A stretch of 64,000 nt of DNA. It comes from Companilactobacillus bobalius (GTDB lineage Bacteria; Bacillota; Bacilli; Lactobacillales; Lactobacillaceae). Under the pieces are notes generated by a model. It ran no database searches. It was not told the origin of the DNA and saw only the letters and a program-made list of their open reading frames with translations. This document shows, piece after piece, positions 52,579 to 61,091 of this stretch. A program made the translations under genes and the position numbers. Every line of letters begins with the position of its first letter. The stretch's first letter is position 1. The DNA is taken from assembly GCF_009764355.1 (NCBI RefSeq), contig NZ_LNUA01000077.1:1-64000 (forward strand), written 5' to 3'.

Positions 52579-52667
52579 GGAATGTTACCTAATAGACCTT
52601 TAGGGCATGACCGTACGCTTTTTCATTAAATGGAGAAAGTGTGCCGTCATCCCTAGAGGTCTTTTTT
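52579..52667 (+). promoter_or_regulatory. RAT antiterminator and long terminator (leader of second beta-glucoside operon)
   Basis: GGAATGTTACCTAATAGACC, followed by TTTAGGGCATGACC, is a RAT variant. AGACCTTTAGGG (52594-52605) pairs with CCCTAGAGGTCT (52651-52662), and the inner ATGAC.../GTCAT arm extends the hairpin, followed by a T-run to 52667. RAT and terminator overlap, the standard arrangement for LicT-type control. Confidence 0.75.
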
Positions 52668-52688
52668 GCGTTCCATTGGAGGTTTAGT

Positions 52689-54116
52689 ATGAATAAAATA
52701 AAAAATAATTTTCTTTGGGGTGGTGCGATTGCCGCAAATCAAGCTGAAGGAAGCTTTAATAGCGATAATAAGGGATTAAGTACAGCAGATATTCAGCCAT
52801 ATTTACCAAATGCACGTCCAACTGAGTTACATTTTAACGATTTGGATAGAGAACATTTTAATGAATATAAAAATGGTAATTATCATTATCCAAAAAGAAG
52901 TGGAGTTCATTTTTTTGAGAGATACAAAGAATATATTGATAAATTGGCAGAGATGCACATAGAGACATTGAGATTGTCTATAGCTTGGACTAGAATTTTT
53001 CCAAACGGAGATGAAGAAGAACCTAATGAAAAAGGACTAATTTATTATGACCATCTATTTGAGTATATGAAGGAGAAAGGGATTGAACCAATAGTAACAA
53101 TATCTCATTATGAAATGCCTTTACATTTAGTTGAAAAATATAATGGATGGTCGGAAAGAAAGACTATTACTTTTTTTGCAAAATATAGTGAAATAGTATT
53201 AAGAAGATATCAAAAATTAGTTAAATATTGGATAGTTATGAATCAAATAAACTTGTTTGATAGAGAGGGCTTCGCATCGCTAGGGATTATTGATGAAAAG
53301 GATGGTAAATATCAAAGACAACAATATATAGCTTTACATAATCAATTTGTTGCTTCAGCTAAAGTGAAGAAAATAGCGAAAGGGATTAATCCAAAGTTAA
53401 AAATTGGGGTGATGCTTGCTGACAATTTAACAGTACCTTATTCATGTGATCCTAAAGATGTGAATGCAAGTTTTGAGTATAATCGAATGCAATATTTCTT
53501 TAGCGATGTGTTATTGCGAGGATATTATCCTCAGTATGCATTAAACTATTTCAAAGATAATGGTATTTCAATCGATATTACAGATGGGGATAAAGAAATA
53601 CTAAAGGAAAACACCGCTGATTTCCTAGCCGTTTCGTATTACTGGTCACATACAGTTAAAGGAGATAGTGGTGATGGAAAACCAGTAATCGTAGATAATC
53701 CTAGTCTTAAAAAGAATGACTGGGGTTGGTCTATTAATGCAAATGGTTTGTACATATGTATGTCCAATTATTGGGACAGATACAGAGTTCCAATGATGAT
53801 TGCGGAGAATGGATTAGGATTTAATGATGAGTTAACAGTAGATCAAAAAGTACATGACGATTATAGAATTGATTATCACAAACAACATATTGAAGCAATG
53901 ATTAGAGCAATTAAAGATGGAGCAGATATTTTTGCTTATTGTTCATGGGCACCGTTTGATATTGTTAGCGCAGGTACAGCGGAAATGAAAAAGAGATATG
54001 GTTTTATATATGTCAATTACGATGATGAGGGTAATGGAAATGGTGCGCTCATCCCAAAGGATAGTTTCTATTGGTATAGGGATGTGATTGATTCTAATGG
54101 ATCAATGATAAACTAA
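52689..54116 (+). CDS. GH1 6-phospho-beta-glucosidase-like protein with Gln at the acid/base position
   Basis: 475 aa GH1 barrel: [39 protein letters not shown], nucleophile Glu373 in IAENGLG, and the phosphate-site stretch SAGTAEMKKRYGFIYVN with KDSFYWYRDV. At the acid/base position the motif reads VMNQINLF: Gln186 stands where the family has Glu (TFNEIN in the paralogue at 40635). The same change is known in plant myrosinases, which cleave thioglucosides with good leaving groups. So the enzyme may use unusual 6-phospho-glycosides, or be weakly active. ATG at 52689 follows TTGGAGG. First gene of the operon, ahead of the antiterminator and permease. Codons ATA and AGA are far more common than in neighbours. 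Confidence 0.88.
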   Translation: MNKIKNNFLWGGAIAANQAEGSFNSDNKGLSTADIQPYLPNARPTELHFNDLDREHFNEYKNGNYHYPKRSGVHFFERYKEYIDKLAEMHIETLRLSIAWTRIFPNGDEEEPNEKGLIYYDHLFEYMKEKGIEPIVTISHYEMPLHLVEKYNGWSERKTITFFAKYSEIVLRRYQKLVKYWIVMNQINLFDREGFASLGIIDEKDGKYQRQQYIALHNQFVASAKVKKIAKGINPKLKIGVMLADNLTVPYSCDPKDVNASFEYNRMQYFFSDVLLRGYYPQYALNYFKDNGISIDITDGDKEILKENTADFLAVSYYWSHTVKGDSGDGKPVIVDNPSLKKNDWGWSINANGLYICMSNYWDRYRVPMMIAENGLGFNDELTVDQKVHDDYRIDYHKQHIEAMIRAIKDGADIFAYCSWAPFDIVSAGTAEMKKRYGFIYVNYDDEGNGNGALIPKDSFYWYRDVIDSNGSMIN

Positions 54117-54145
54117 GTATTATCGATCAGAAAGGGGACATAAAG

Positions 54146-54985
54146 ATGCGGATAAAGAAAACATTTAATAATAATGCTTTGTTGGCAACATCAAAAGGGC
54201 AAGAATTTATTGTTTTGGGTAGTGGTATTGCTTTTCAGAAACATTTAGGGGATGAAGTAGACCAAGCCAAAGTTGAAAAAATTTTTACCGCATCTAAGTT
54301 CTCACACTTTAATGGATTTTTGGATTTAGTTAATGCAATTCCGGAAGTCTATTTCAATATTTCTGCAGAAATAATGCTTGTGGCTGAGAAGAAAATGAAT
54401 ACTAAATTTGATTCTTCTGTGCTTATTGCATTAATCGACCATATTCATTTTGCCGTTAAACGTCAGGAAAAAGGGATTACAATCCAGAATAATCTTTTAT
54501 GGGAAATTGAAAAAATATATCCTAATGAATTCGAAATTGGAATAAAAGCAATTGAAATCATTAAAAGGGAAACAGAAGTACTTTTACCTAGAGATGAGGC
54601 AGGATTTATTGGATTGAAATTTGTCGAAGGTGGTTCGGATAGACAGACCAATGTAAACGAGAATTTAAAAATTACAAAAGATATTGTCGATATAATTCAA
54701 TATAAAGTTGGAAAAACAATTAATAGTGAATCAATTAGTTATAGAAGATTAATAACTCATTTAAATTTCTTATTAGTAAGGATTTATGATTTGGATAAAT
54801 CGGCGGGTAATAGTGACGACAATATTGAATTGTTAACTACGATATCTTCAACATATCCAGATGCTTTTGAAATAGCGAAGAAAGTTCAGTTATATATTCA
54901 AAAGCAGTTAAAAGTCACAGTATCAGCAAATGAGTTAACCTTTTTAACTATACATATTCAAAGAGTAATGAAAGAGAATATTTAA
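54146..54985 (+). CDS. BglG/LicT-family antiterminator, PRD1 second His replaced
   Basis: 279 aa RNA-binding antiterminator. CAT domain at 1-55 (MRIKKTFNNNALLATSKGQE; GSGIAFQKHLGDEV), PRD1 and PRD2. His99 (LIDHIHF) is present, but the second PRD1 site reads GLKFVEG, with Lys158 where LicT-type proteins have His. PRD2 keeps both histidines (LITHLNFLL and TIHIQRV). Loss of one PRD1 His may change how EII phosphorylation inhibits it. GAAAGGGGA precedes the ATG. It lies 29 nt after the GH1 gene and presumably acts on the RAT at 52579. Confidence 0.9.
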   Translation: MRIKKTFNNNALLATSKGQEFIVLGSGIAFQKHLGDEVDQAKVEKIFTASKFSHFNGFLDLVNAIPEVYFNISAEIMLVAEKKMNTKFDSSVLIALIDHIHFAVKRQEKGITIQNNLLWEIEKIYPNEFEIGIKAIEIIKRETEVLLPRDEAGFIGLKFVEGGSDRQTNVNENLKITKDIVDIIQYKVGKTINSESISYRRLITHLNFLLVRIYDLDKSAGNSDDNIELLTTISSTYPDAFEIAKKVQLYIQKQLKVTVSANELTFLTIHIQRVMKENI

Positions 54986-55002
54986 TATTAGAGGGAATAA
55001 AC

Positions 55003-56883
55003 ATGGATTATACAAATTTGGCTACTAATATTATTAAAGATGTTGGTGGAAAAGAAAATATTAATGATGTTTGGCATTGTGCAACAAGGTTGAGGTTCAA
55101 GCTTTCAGATGAATCTAAGGCTGATACTAATCATATTGAATCATTAAACGGAGTAATCACAGTTGTGAAAAGTGCGGGACAATATCAGATTGTAATTGGT
55201 AACACTGTAGGAGATGTATTCGATACTCTGAGTGATCAATTAAATTTGAATTCCAAAAGTAAGAAAAAAACTGAAGAAAAAAAAGAAAAGATTAACCCGA
55301 TAAATTCATTGATGAGTTTTGTTTCTGCTGTTTTTACACCATTTCTAGGTGCATTGGCTGGGGCAGGTATTCTAAAGGGCCTTCTTACACTTGCAACAAC
55401 AATGAATTGGTTGTCAGCTAATAGTGGGGCATATAAATTATGGTATGCAGCAAGTGATTCTATCTTTTACTTTTTACCATTATTTCTGGCATTTACAGCA
55501 GCCCAAAGATTAAAAGTGAACAAGTTTGTTGCAGTAAGTTTGGCCGGAGCAATGATTTATCCCAATTTAGCTACGGCCGCAACAAAAGGAGTAACCTTAG
55601 GATTCTTTGGATTGCCTGTAATACCGGTAACATATACCGCTTCGGTATTTCCCATTTTGTTAATTGTATGGGGATTATCTTATTTAGAGCCTTTATTGGA
55701 TCGGATTTTTCCAGAATCAGTGAGAAATGTTTTAACTCCATTAGTTATACTAATAGTAATGTTACCATTATCAATGGTAGTTATTGGACCGGTTGGTTCT
55801 AGCATTAGTCAAATATTAGCAACTTTACTTTCAGTAATGTATAACTTTTCTCCAATGATAGCGGGTGCAATTTTAGGAGCATTACATCAAACAATTGTAA
55901 TATTTGGTGTTCATTGGGCACTAATTACATTGATGATTAACAATGTTGCTAATCAAGGTTATGATCAGTGGCTTCCAATCATATGTGGGGCTGTATTATC
56001 TCAGGCCGGAGCCGCTTTAGGAGTGTTTTTAAAAACAAAGAATTCAAAGATGAAAACATTAGCCGGATCGGCCTTCATTACAGGACTTTTTGGAATTACA
56101 GAACCAGCTATCTATGGTGTGACGTTGAAATTAAAAAGACCGTTTTATTGTGCAATGATTGCATCTGGTATTGGTGGAGCAGTTATAGGGGCAGCACAGG
56201 TCCATGCATCAACGTTTACTTTCCCTAGTTTATTAGCAATACCAACGTATTTGGGTAAAGGGTTTGTATCCGAGATTATAGGATTGTTAATTTCATTCTT
56301 CGGAGCTGTTGTACTAACTTATATATTTGGAGTTAAAAATGATGATTCTCAAAAAGAAGAGAATGTAGAAAAGGATAAAGATATAATTGTTGATCAACCC
56401 GTTCAAGGAAATCTGATTTCACTTAGTGAAGTTCATGATCCCGTATTCTCAAGTGAAGCTATGGGTAAAGGAATAGCAATTGAACCAACGAATGGTAATT
56501 TGGTATCTCCAGTTAATGGAAAGATAAGTGCAGTATTTCCTACAGGACATGCAATTGGAATAACGAGTGAAGAAGGTACAGAGTTACTGTTACATATTGG
56601 TATTGATACAGTTAAATTACAGGGAAAATTCTTTAAGACACTAGTGGAACAAGGACAAAAGGTTGTTACTGGTGAGAGCCTTATTAAATTTGATTTAGAA
56701 AGTATCAAAAAAGAAGGATATGATTCTACCGTTATGATGATTGTGACAAATAGTAATAATTATGATTTTATTGAGACTAAATTAGAAAATTCAAAACAAG
56801 AGTTTCCCTTGGTAATTACTAAAAAGAAAAATCTAAACGGTAAAGAAATTAATAATAATGTAACAATTCCTTTGAATGGCTAA
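55003..56883 (+). CDS. PTS beta-glucoside EIIBCA permease (second system)
   Basis: 626 aa three-domain permease. EIIB with [17 protein letters not shown] (Cys26). EIIC (about 105-445) includes FTPFLGALAGAGILKGL, FYFLPLFLAFTAAQRL, FGVHWALITLMI and [19 protein letters not shown]. After a Lys/Glu-rich linker, EIIA has HAIGITSEEGTELLLHIGID (His in LLLHIG). It is homologous to BglP at 38567 but differs throughout, and its tail is basic (KKKNLNGKEINNN). It follows the antiterminator by 17 nt. Gene order (GH1, antiterminator, permease) differs from the first system, and codon use is more AT-rich, suggesting separate acquisition. Confidence 0.92.
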   Translation: MDYTNLATNIIKDVGGKENINDVWHCATRLRFKLSDESKADTNHIESLNGVITVVKSAGQYQIVIGNTVGDVFDTLSDQLNLNSKSKKKTEEKKEKINPINSLMSFVSAVFTPFLGALAGAGILKGLLTLATTMNWLSANSGAYKLWYAASDSIFYFLPLFLAFTAAQRLKVNKFVAVSLAGAMIYPNLATAATKGVTLGFFGLPVIPVTYTASVFPILLIVWGLSYLEPLLDRIFPESVRNVLTPLVILIVMLPLSMVVIGPVGSSISQILATLLSVMYNFSPMIAGAILGALHQTIVIFGVHWALITLMINNVANQGYDQWLPIICGAVLSQAGAALGVFLKTKNSKMKTLAGSAFITGLFGITEPAIYGVTLKLKRPFYCAMIASGIGGAVIGAAQVHASTFTFPSLLAIPTYLGKGFVSEIIGLLISFFGAVVLTYIFGVKNDDSQKEENVEKDKDIIVDQPVQGNLISLSEVHDPVFSSEAMGKGIAIEPTNGNLVSPVNGKISAVFPTGHAIGITSEEGTELLLHIGIDTVKLQGKFFKTLVEQGQKVVTGESLIKFDLESIKKEGYDSTVMMIVTNSNNYDFIETKLENSKQEFPLVITKKKNLNGKEINNNVTIPLNG

Positions 56884-56908
56884 TAATAAACATTTTTAGA
56901 TAGAGAAT

Positions 56909-56941
56909 AACCGGTCAATGTTCAGTTGACCGGTTTTTTTG
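56909..56941 (+). terminator. Intrinsic terminator of the second beta-glucoside operon
   Basis: AACCGGTCAA / TTGACCGGTT, 10-bp perfect stem, 6-nt loop, seven T. Confidence 0.92.
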
Positions 56942-57000
56942 TTGTTATGGAAGAATATTAATTCTATAATTATAGAAATTTTACAAATGGGGGGAAGCTA

Positions 57001-57753
57001 ATGGATTATACAAAGTTTAATTCTAAAATTATTGACCAATGGGTCGAAGAAGGTTGGGAATGGGGCAAACCTATTTCACACGAAGAATATGTTAAGGCTC
57101 AAAAGGGTGAATTTAGAATGGTTTTGACACCTAATCGAGAAATTCCCCGTGATTGGTTCCCAGAATCGTTGATTGGTAAAAAGGTTTTAGGTTTAGCTTC
57201 GGGCGGTGGACAACAAATGCCAATATTAGCTGCTTTGGGTGCCGACTGTACAGTCTTTGATTATTCGCAAAAACAATTAGATGCTGAAGAAACAGTTGCT
57301 AAACGTGAAGGATATGATATAGAAATTATTCGTGGTGATATGACTAAGCTTTTGCCATTTGCCAATGATAGTTTTGATTTGATTATTCAACCAGTTGCTA
57401 ATTGTTACATTGAAGATGTTCAACATGTTTGGGAAGAAAGTCATCGTATTTTGAAAAAGGGTGGTCGCCTATTGGTAGGTATGGATAATGGTATCAACTA
57501 TATCTTTGATAAAACGGAAACCAAGCTCTATCATGCCTTACCCTACAATCCTTTACAGGATGATAAAATTAAAGAGGAATTTCCTTTAGAAGAAGATGGA
57601 GTTCAATTTTCACATACATTGGATGAACAGTTGCGTGGTCAAATTAAGGCTGGTTTTCAAATTGTTGATTTATATGAAGATACTAATAGTGAAGGTAAAC
57701 TTCATGATTTCAATATTCCGACATTTTGGGCTAGCTATTCTGTGAAAAAATAA
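57001..57753 (+). CDS. Class I SAM-dependent methyltransferase
   Basis: 250 aa cytoplasmic enzyme. VLGLASGGGQQMPILAALGADCTVFDYS is the SAM-binding motif I region with the acidic residue at the end of the next strand, DMTKLLPFANDSFDLIIQ gives motifs II/III, and HRILKKGGRLLVGMDNG motif IV. FNIPTFWASYSVKK at the C-terminus is typical of a Methyltransf_11/25 subgroup common in Firmicutes. GGGGGAAGCTA precedes the ATG. Substrate unknown. Monocistronic, convergent with the CNNM gene. Confidence 0.9.
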   Translation: MDYTKFNSKIIDQWVEEGWEWGKPISHEEYVKAQKGEFRMVLTPNREIPRDWFPESLIGKKVLGLASGGGQQMPILAALGADCTVFDYSQKQLDAEETVAKREGYDIEIIRGDMTKLLPFANDSFDLIIQPVANCYIEDVQHVWEESHRILKKGGRLLVGMDNGINYIFDKTETKLYHALPYNPLQDDKIKEEFPLEEDGVQFSHTLDEQLRGQIKAGFQIVDLYEDTNSEGKLHDFNIPTFWASYSVKK

Positions 57754-57776
57754 AATACATTTCATTTTATTCAAAA

Positions 57777-57814
57777 AAATAGCCAGTAACTCATAATCGA
57801 GTTACTGGCTATTT
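57777..57814. terminator. Bidirectional terminator, 16-bp perfect stem
   Basis: 57777-57792 pairs with 57799-57814 (AAATAGCCAGTAACTC arm), A-run left and T-containing right. Confidence 0.9.
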
Positions 57815-57822
57815 GTCTAGTT

Positions 57823-59211
57823 TCAATCTTTTAAATCATCAACATCTGTAAGTGATGCTAAATTATCTTGTTTAGTAACGGCTGTTTTATCAACTGAAAC
57901 TTTAAACCAGTTAACGAATCCGTGATCGAATTCAGCAACCTTAAACTTAAAGTTATCCATCTCGAACTCAAAATCCTTTTGAATGTTAGGATACTTTTCA
58001 ATGATATAACCACCAACAGTGATGATATCAGAATCTTGGAATTCAGGAATATCGGACTTGAAGTAACGTTCGAAATCGTAAAGTGTTGTTTTACCAGAAA
58101 CATTGTAAGAACCATCAGGATTCTTAACGATATATTCATCGGAAACATCATCGATTTCATCTTTAACAGTACCAAACAATTCTTCGTAGATATCTTTATC
58201 AGTAACGATACCACTTGTTCCACCGTACTCATCAACGACGATAACGATAGGTGTTTGTTTCTTGATCATCTTAGATAAGATATCTTGGATAGGCATTGTT
58301 TCAGGAACGGTATTAACAGATCTTAGAATACGACTGATGCCAACATTACCGTCGACTTGATTTTGGCGGACAATATCGTAGGCATATACATAACCTAAAA
58401 CTTTATCCTTATCATTGTCGGCAACAACAGGGAATCTTGAGAAACCTTGTTGTAAGTAATCCTTGATAACGTCTTTAACTTTATCGGTAATGTCGACAAC
58501 GTAAAGACTAGTTCTATCAACCATAATGTCTTTAGCAACTTTATCATTTAGCTCGAAAGCACGTTGCATGAAGATAACATCGTCAGGCTCCATATCGCCA
58601 CCCTTAATAGATGACTTAGAAAGTCTGAGAATTTCTGATTGAGAGAAAACTTCATTTTCAGAATCAGCTGGTTTCATTCCCATCAAGCGAACGATACCTG
58701 AAGCAGACACGTTTAATAACCAAACGAATGGATAAACGGCAATGTGGAAGAATCTCAACGGTGTAACGACAAGCATTAACATCGTCATTGGCATATCGAT
58801 TGAAATGTTCTTAGGAACAATTTCTGTCAAAACAACTTCAAGATATGTTAGTAAAAGCACACCAACAATGGAACTAACAGCATGTAAACCGCTACTACCA
58901 CCGGCAGAAATATGGGCGACACCCAATACTTCTACTAATAGGTATTCAATTGTACTTTCACCGATCCAACCTAAGATGATACCAGCGATACTAGTACCAA
59001 CCTGTGTTGTTGATAAATACTCATTGAGGTTGTTGACCATCATAAGAGCACGTTTTAATTTTTTGGTATTACCATTACCCTTTGAAATTGCATCTTCTAG
59101 TTGACTGGATCTGGTTTGTACCAAAGCAAACTCAGCAGCAACAAAGAAGAAAGCAAAAATGAAAGTAAGTAAAATGATAATGAAATTTGTTGTAATTGTA
59201 GAACTTGACAA
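57823..59211 (-). CDS. CNNM/HlyC-CorC-family membrane protein (hemolysin-like)
   Basis: Probable Mg2+/Co2+ or Na+-coupled transporter regulator, about 462 aa. N-terminal DUF21/CNNM membrane domain (about 1-200; FFFVAAEFALVQTRSSQLE, LSTTQVGTSIAGIILGWIGE, TEIVPKNISI), two CBS domains (about 215-345; DIMVDRTSLYVVDI, PIVIVVDEYGGTSGIVTDKDI) and a C-terminal CorC_HlyC domain (about 365-445). The TTG at 59211 is preferred: AAGGGGA lies upstream and the protein then begins just before the first helix. An ATG 43 codons earlier gives a non-conserved extension. Monocistronic. Confidence 0.88.
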   Translation of the reverse strand: MSSSTITTNFIIILLTFIFAFFFVAAEFALVQTRSSQLEDAISKGNGNTKKLKRALMMVNNLNEYLSTTQVGTSIAGIILGWIGESTIEYLLVEVLGVAHISAGGSSGLHAVSSIVGVLLLTYLEVVLTEIVPKNISIDMPMTMLMLVVTPLRFFHIAVYPFVWLLNVSASGIVRLMGMKPADSENEVFSQSEILRLSKSSIKGGDMEPDDVIFMQRAFELNDKVAKDIMVDRTSLYVVDITDKVKDVIKDYLQQGFSRFPVVADNDKDKVLGYVYAYDIVRQNQVDGNVGISRILRSVNTVPETMPIQDILSKMIKKQTPIVIVVDEYGGTSGIVTDKDIYEELFGTVKDEIDDVSDEYIVKNPDGSYNVSGKTTLYDFERYFKSDIPEFQDSDIITVGGYIIEKYPNIQKDFEFEMDNFKFKVAEFDHGFVNWFKVSVDKTAVTKQDNLASLTDVDDLKD

Positions 59212-59436
59212 TATATGATTTCCCCTTCTGTTCTTGTAAGATGAATTATACACCAAAGAAAAACCGACTGTGTCGGCTAAGAGTAAATATTTTATTAATA
59301 CATCTTTAGTATATCCAATTTGAAGGTTAAAATATAGCAAGGATGATTTTAATTTAGACTACATCGATTTTGTAGTTGAACTTCACAATTATTATTTTTA
59401 TAATGAAGAGAATGAAACAACCTTGGGGGAATCCTT

Positions 59437-60015
59437 TTGACTAAAGTAAAAAGCAACAATTTATTAACTCCTGCACAAGCTGCTAAAGATTTAGGGATAA
59501 GTGTAGCTACACTGCGTAAATATTCTTTGATCGTTGAACGCACGACTGAGAATAGTAAATATTTTGAACGTAATAGTCAAAATAATCGTTTGTATACGCA
59601 AAAAAACATCGAAGATTTTAGAGAAATGGTTAAGTTGAGCCATGGACCTAAAATGACTCTGGAAACGTCCGCAATGCAAATTTATCCAACTTCTGAAGTG
59701 AAAAAGGATAAAGTTGAGGATGGACAACAAGAAGCAAAGGTTAAGGAATTACAAGTAACCGTTGCTAAATTAGAGTCTGAAAATAAGAAACGTGAGCTTA
59801 CAATCAAAGAATTGCAAGGCGAACTTAATGACGCTCAAAAAGCTAAGGAAGAACTACAGGTTGAACTAGATACCTTGAAGCAACAAGCAGAGGAAAAGGT
59901 TCAAAGTACGGATTCTAGTGCTGATGGCAATAATAATGAAGAGATCAAAGAACGCGTAAACGAAAAGGTTAATAATGATAAAAAAGGTCACTGGTGGAAC
60001 AAGTTCATGGGCTAG
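59437..60015 (+). CDS. MerR-HTH plus coiled-coil protein, RacA-like
   Basis: 192 aa. N-terminal MerR-type HTH (about 8-75: LLTPAQAAKDLGISVATLRKYSLIVER; NNRLYTQKNIEDFREMVKL), a short linker, then a long coiled-coil (about 98-155, heptads in VKELQVTVAKLESENKKRE and LKQQAEEK), an acidic/Asn-rich stretch and the aromatic-basic end KKGHWWNKFMG. DNA-binding head, coiled coil and possible membrane-binding tail is the plan of B. subtilis RacA, a chromosome anchor. DUF536-type plasmid proteins are another possibility. TTG start with GGGGGAAT upstream. Monocistronic, beside the CNNM gene. Function inferred from architecture only. Confidence 0.6.
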   Translation: MTKVKSNNLLTPAQAAKDLGISVATLRKYSLIVERTTENSKYFERNSQNNRLYTQKNIEDFREMVKLSHGPKMTLETSAMQIYPTSEVKKDKVEDGQQEAKVKELQVTVAKLESENKKRELTIKELQGELNDAQKAKEELQVELDTLKQQAEEKVQSTDSSADGNNNEEIKERVNEKVNNDKKGHWWNKFMG

Positions 60016-60057
60016 GCAGCCAATTAAGTCTATGATATCAACCTTTTAAGCAATCGG

Positions 60058-60094
60058 GTCGTACCAAAATGTTGTTTTTGGTGCGGCTTTTTTA
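60058..60094 (+). terminator. Intrinsic terminator
   Basis: GTCGTACCAAAA / TTTTGGTGCGGC with G-U pairs, then TTTTTT. Confidence 0.85.
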
Positions 60095-60136
60095 TGTATA
60101 ATTAATCCTTGTGATAACAATTTAGGAGGATTAATT

Positions 60137-61036
60137 TTGAAATTAGCAATGATTGGGTTAGGCAAGATGGGAATCAATTTGACTGAGAATTTGATTCGTA
60201 ATGGAAACGAGGTAGTTGCGTTCGATTTAAACGACGCTGCCAGAAATGATGCCTCAACACTAGGTGCACAAGTAGAACAAACCTTGGAAGACGCTGTTAA
60301 ACAATTACAAGCTCCACGTATCGTATGGGTAATGTTACCAGCAGGGAATCCTACAAATGAAACAATTGATAAGCTTAGCGAAATTCTTGATCCCAATGAT
60401 ATTGTGATTGATGGTGGCAATTCATTTTTCGAGAATTCATTGAAACATAACCAAATCTTGAAAGATAAACAAATTAAATTCTTTGACGTCGGTACTTCAG
60501 GCGGTATGAGTGGTGCTAATCGTGATGGTAACTTCATGATTGGTGGCGACGATGAAAAAACTTTTGAATATATCGAACCAATTTTCAAAGGAATTGCTCA
60601 AACAGACGGATACTTGTATACTGGAAAGGCCGGTAGTGGTCATTATCTAAAGATGGTTCACAATGGTATCGAATATGGAATGATGCAAGCAATTGCTGAA
60701 GGGTTCGATGTTTTGGCACACAGTCAATTTGATTATGATAATGAAGCTGTTGCTAAAGTTTGGGAACACGGATCAGTTATTCGTGGTTGGTTGATGGAAT
60801 TGACACAATCAGCATTTTCAAAAGATCCTAATTTGAATGAAATAAAAGGGGTAATGCACTCCTCTGGTGAAGGTAAGTGGACTTTGGAAGAAGCCTTGAA
60901 ATTACAAGTACCAACACCAGTTATTGCAGCATCGTTGATGATGCGTTACCGTTCTTTGGAAGATGATACCTTTACCGGTAAAGTCGTGGCTGCCTTGAGA
61001 AATGAATTTGGTGGACATGATGTCGATAAAAAATAA
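60137..61036 (+). CDS. gnd: 6-phosphogluconate dehydrogenase (decarboxylating), short form
   Basis: Oxidises 6-phosphogluconate to ribulose-5-phosphate with CO2 release in the oxidative pentose-phosphate branch. MKLAMIGLGKMGINLTENL is the Rossmann start. WVMLPAGNPTNETI, DGGNSFFENS, FDVGTSGGMSGANRDGNFMIGG and the catalytic GSGHYLKMVHNGIEYGMMQ (Lys, with His-Asn) are all present. 299 aa marks the short, GntZ/YqeC-like, usually NAD-linked type rather than the 470-aa GndA. TTG start after TTAGGAGG. Ends at a terminator. Confidence 0.93.
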   Translation: MKLAMIGLGKMGINLTENLIRNGNEVVAFDLNDAARNDASTLGAQVEQTLEDAVKQLQAPRIVWVMLPAGNPTNETIDKLSEILDPNDIVIDGGNSFFENSLKHNQILKDKQIKFFDVGTSGGMSGANRDGNFMIGGDDEKTFEYIEPIFKGIAQTDGYLYTGKAGSGHYLKMVHNGIEYGMMQAIAEGFDVLAHSQFDYDNEAVAKVWEHGSVIRGWLMELTQSAFSKDPNLNEIKGVMHSSGEGKWTLEEALKLQVPTPVIAASLMMRYRSLEDDTFTGKVVAALRNEFGGHDVDKK

Positions 61037-61045
61037 TAATTAAGG

Positions 61046-61071
61046 AAGCTTGCCGTTGACAAGCTTTTTTT
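61046..61071 (+). terminator. Intrinsic terminator of gnd
   Basis: AAGCTTG / CAAGCTT with a 7-nt loop, then TTTTT. Confidence 0.8.
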
Positions 61072-61091
61072 GTTCTTGAGGGTGATTTTTT

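Noticed and set aside
54463..54651. Antisense open frames inside antiterminator, permease and prs genes
   Set aside because: No RBS and no recognisable protein features; the sense genes are certain.
61072..61091. Fluoride riboswitch before crcB
   Set aside because: The gap between the gnd terminator and the crcB start is about 20 nt, too short, and none of the conserved crcB-motif bases are visible.
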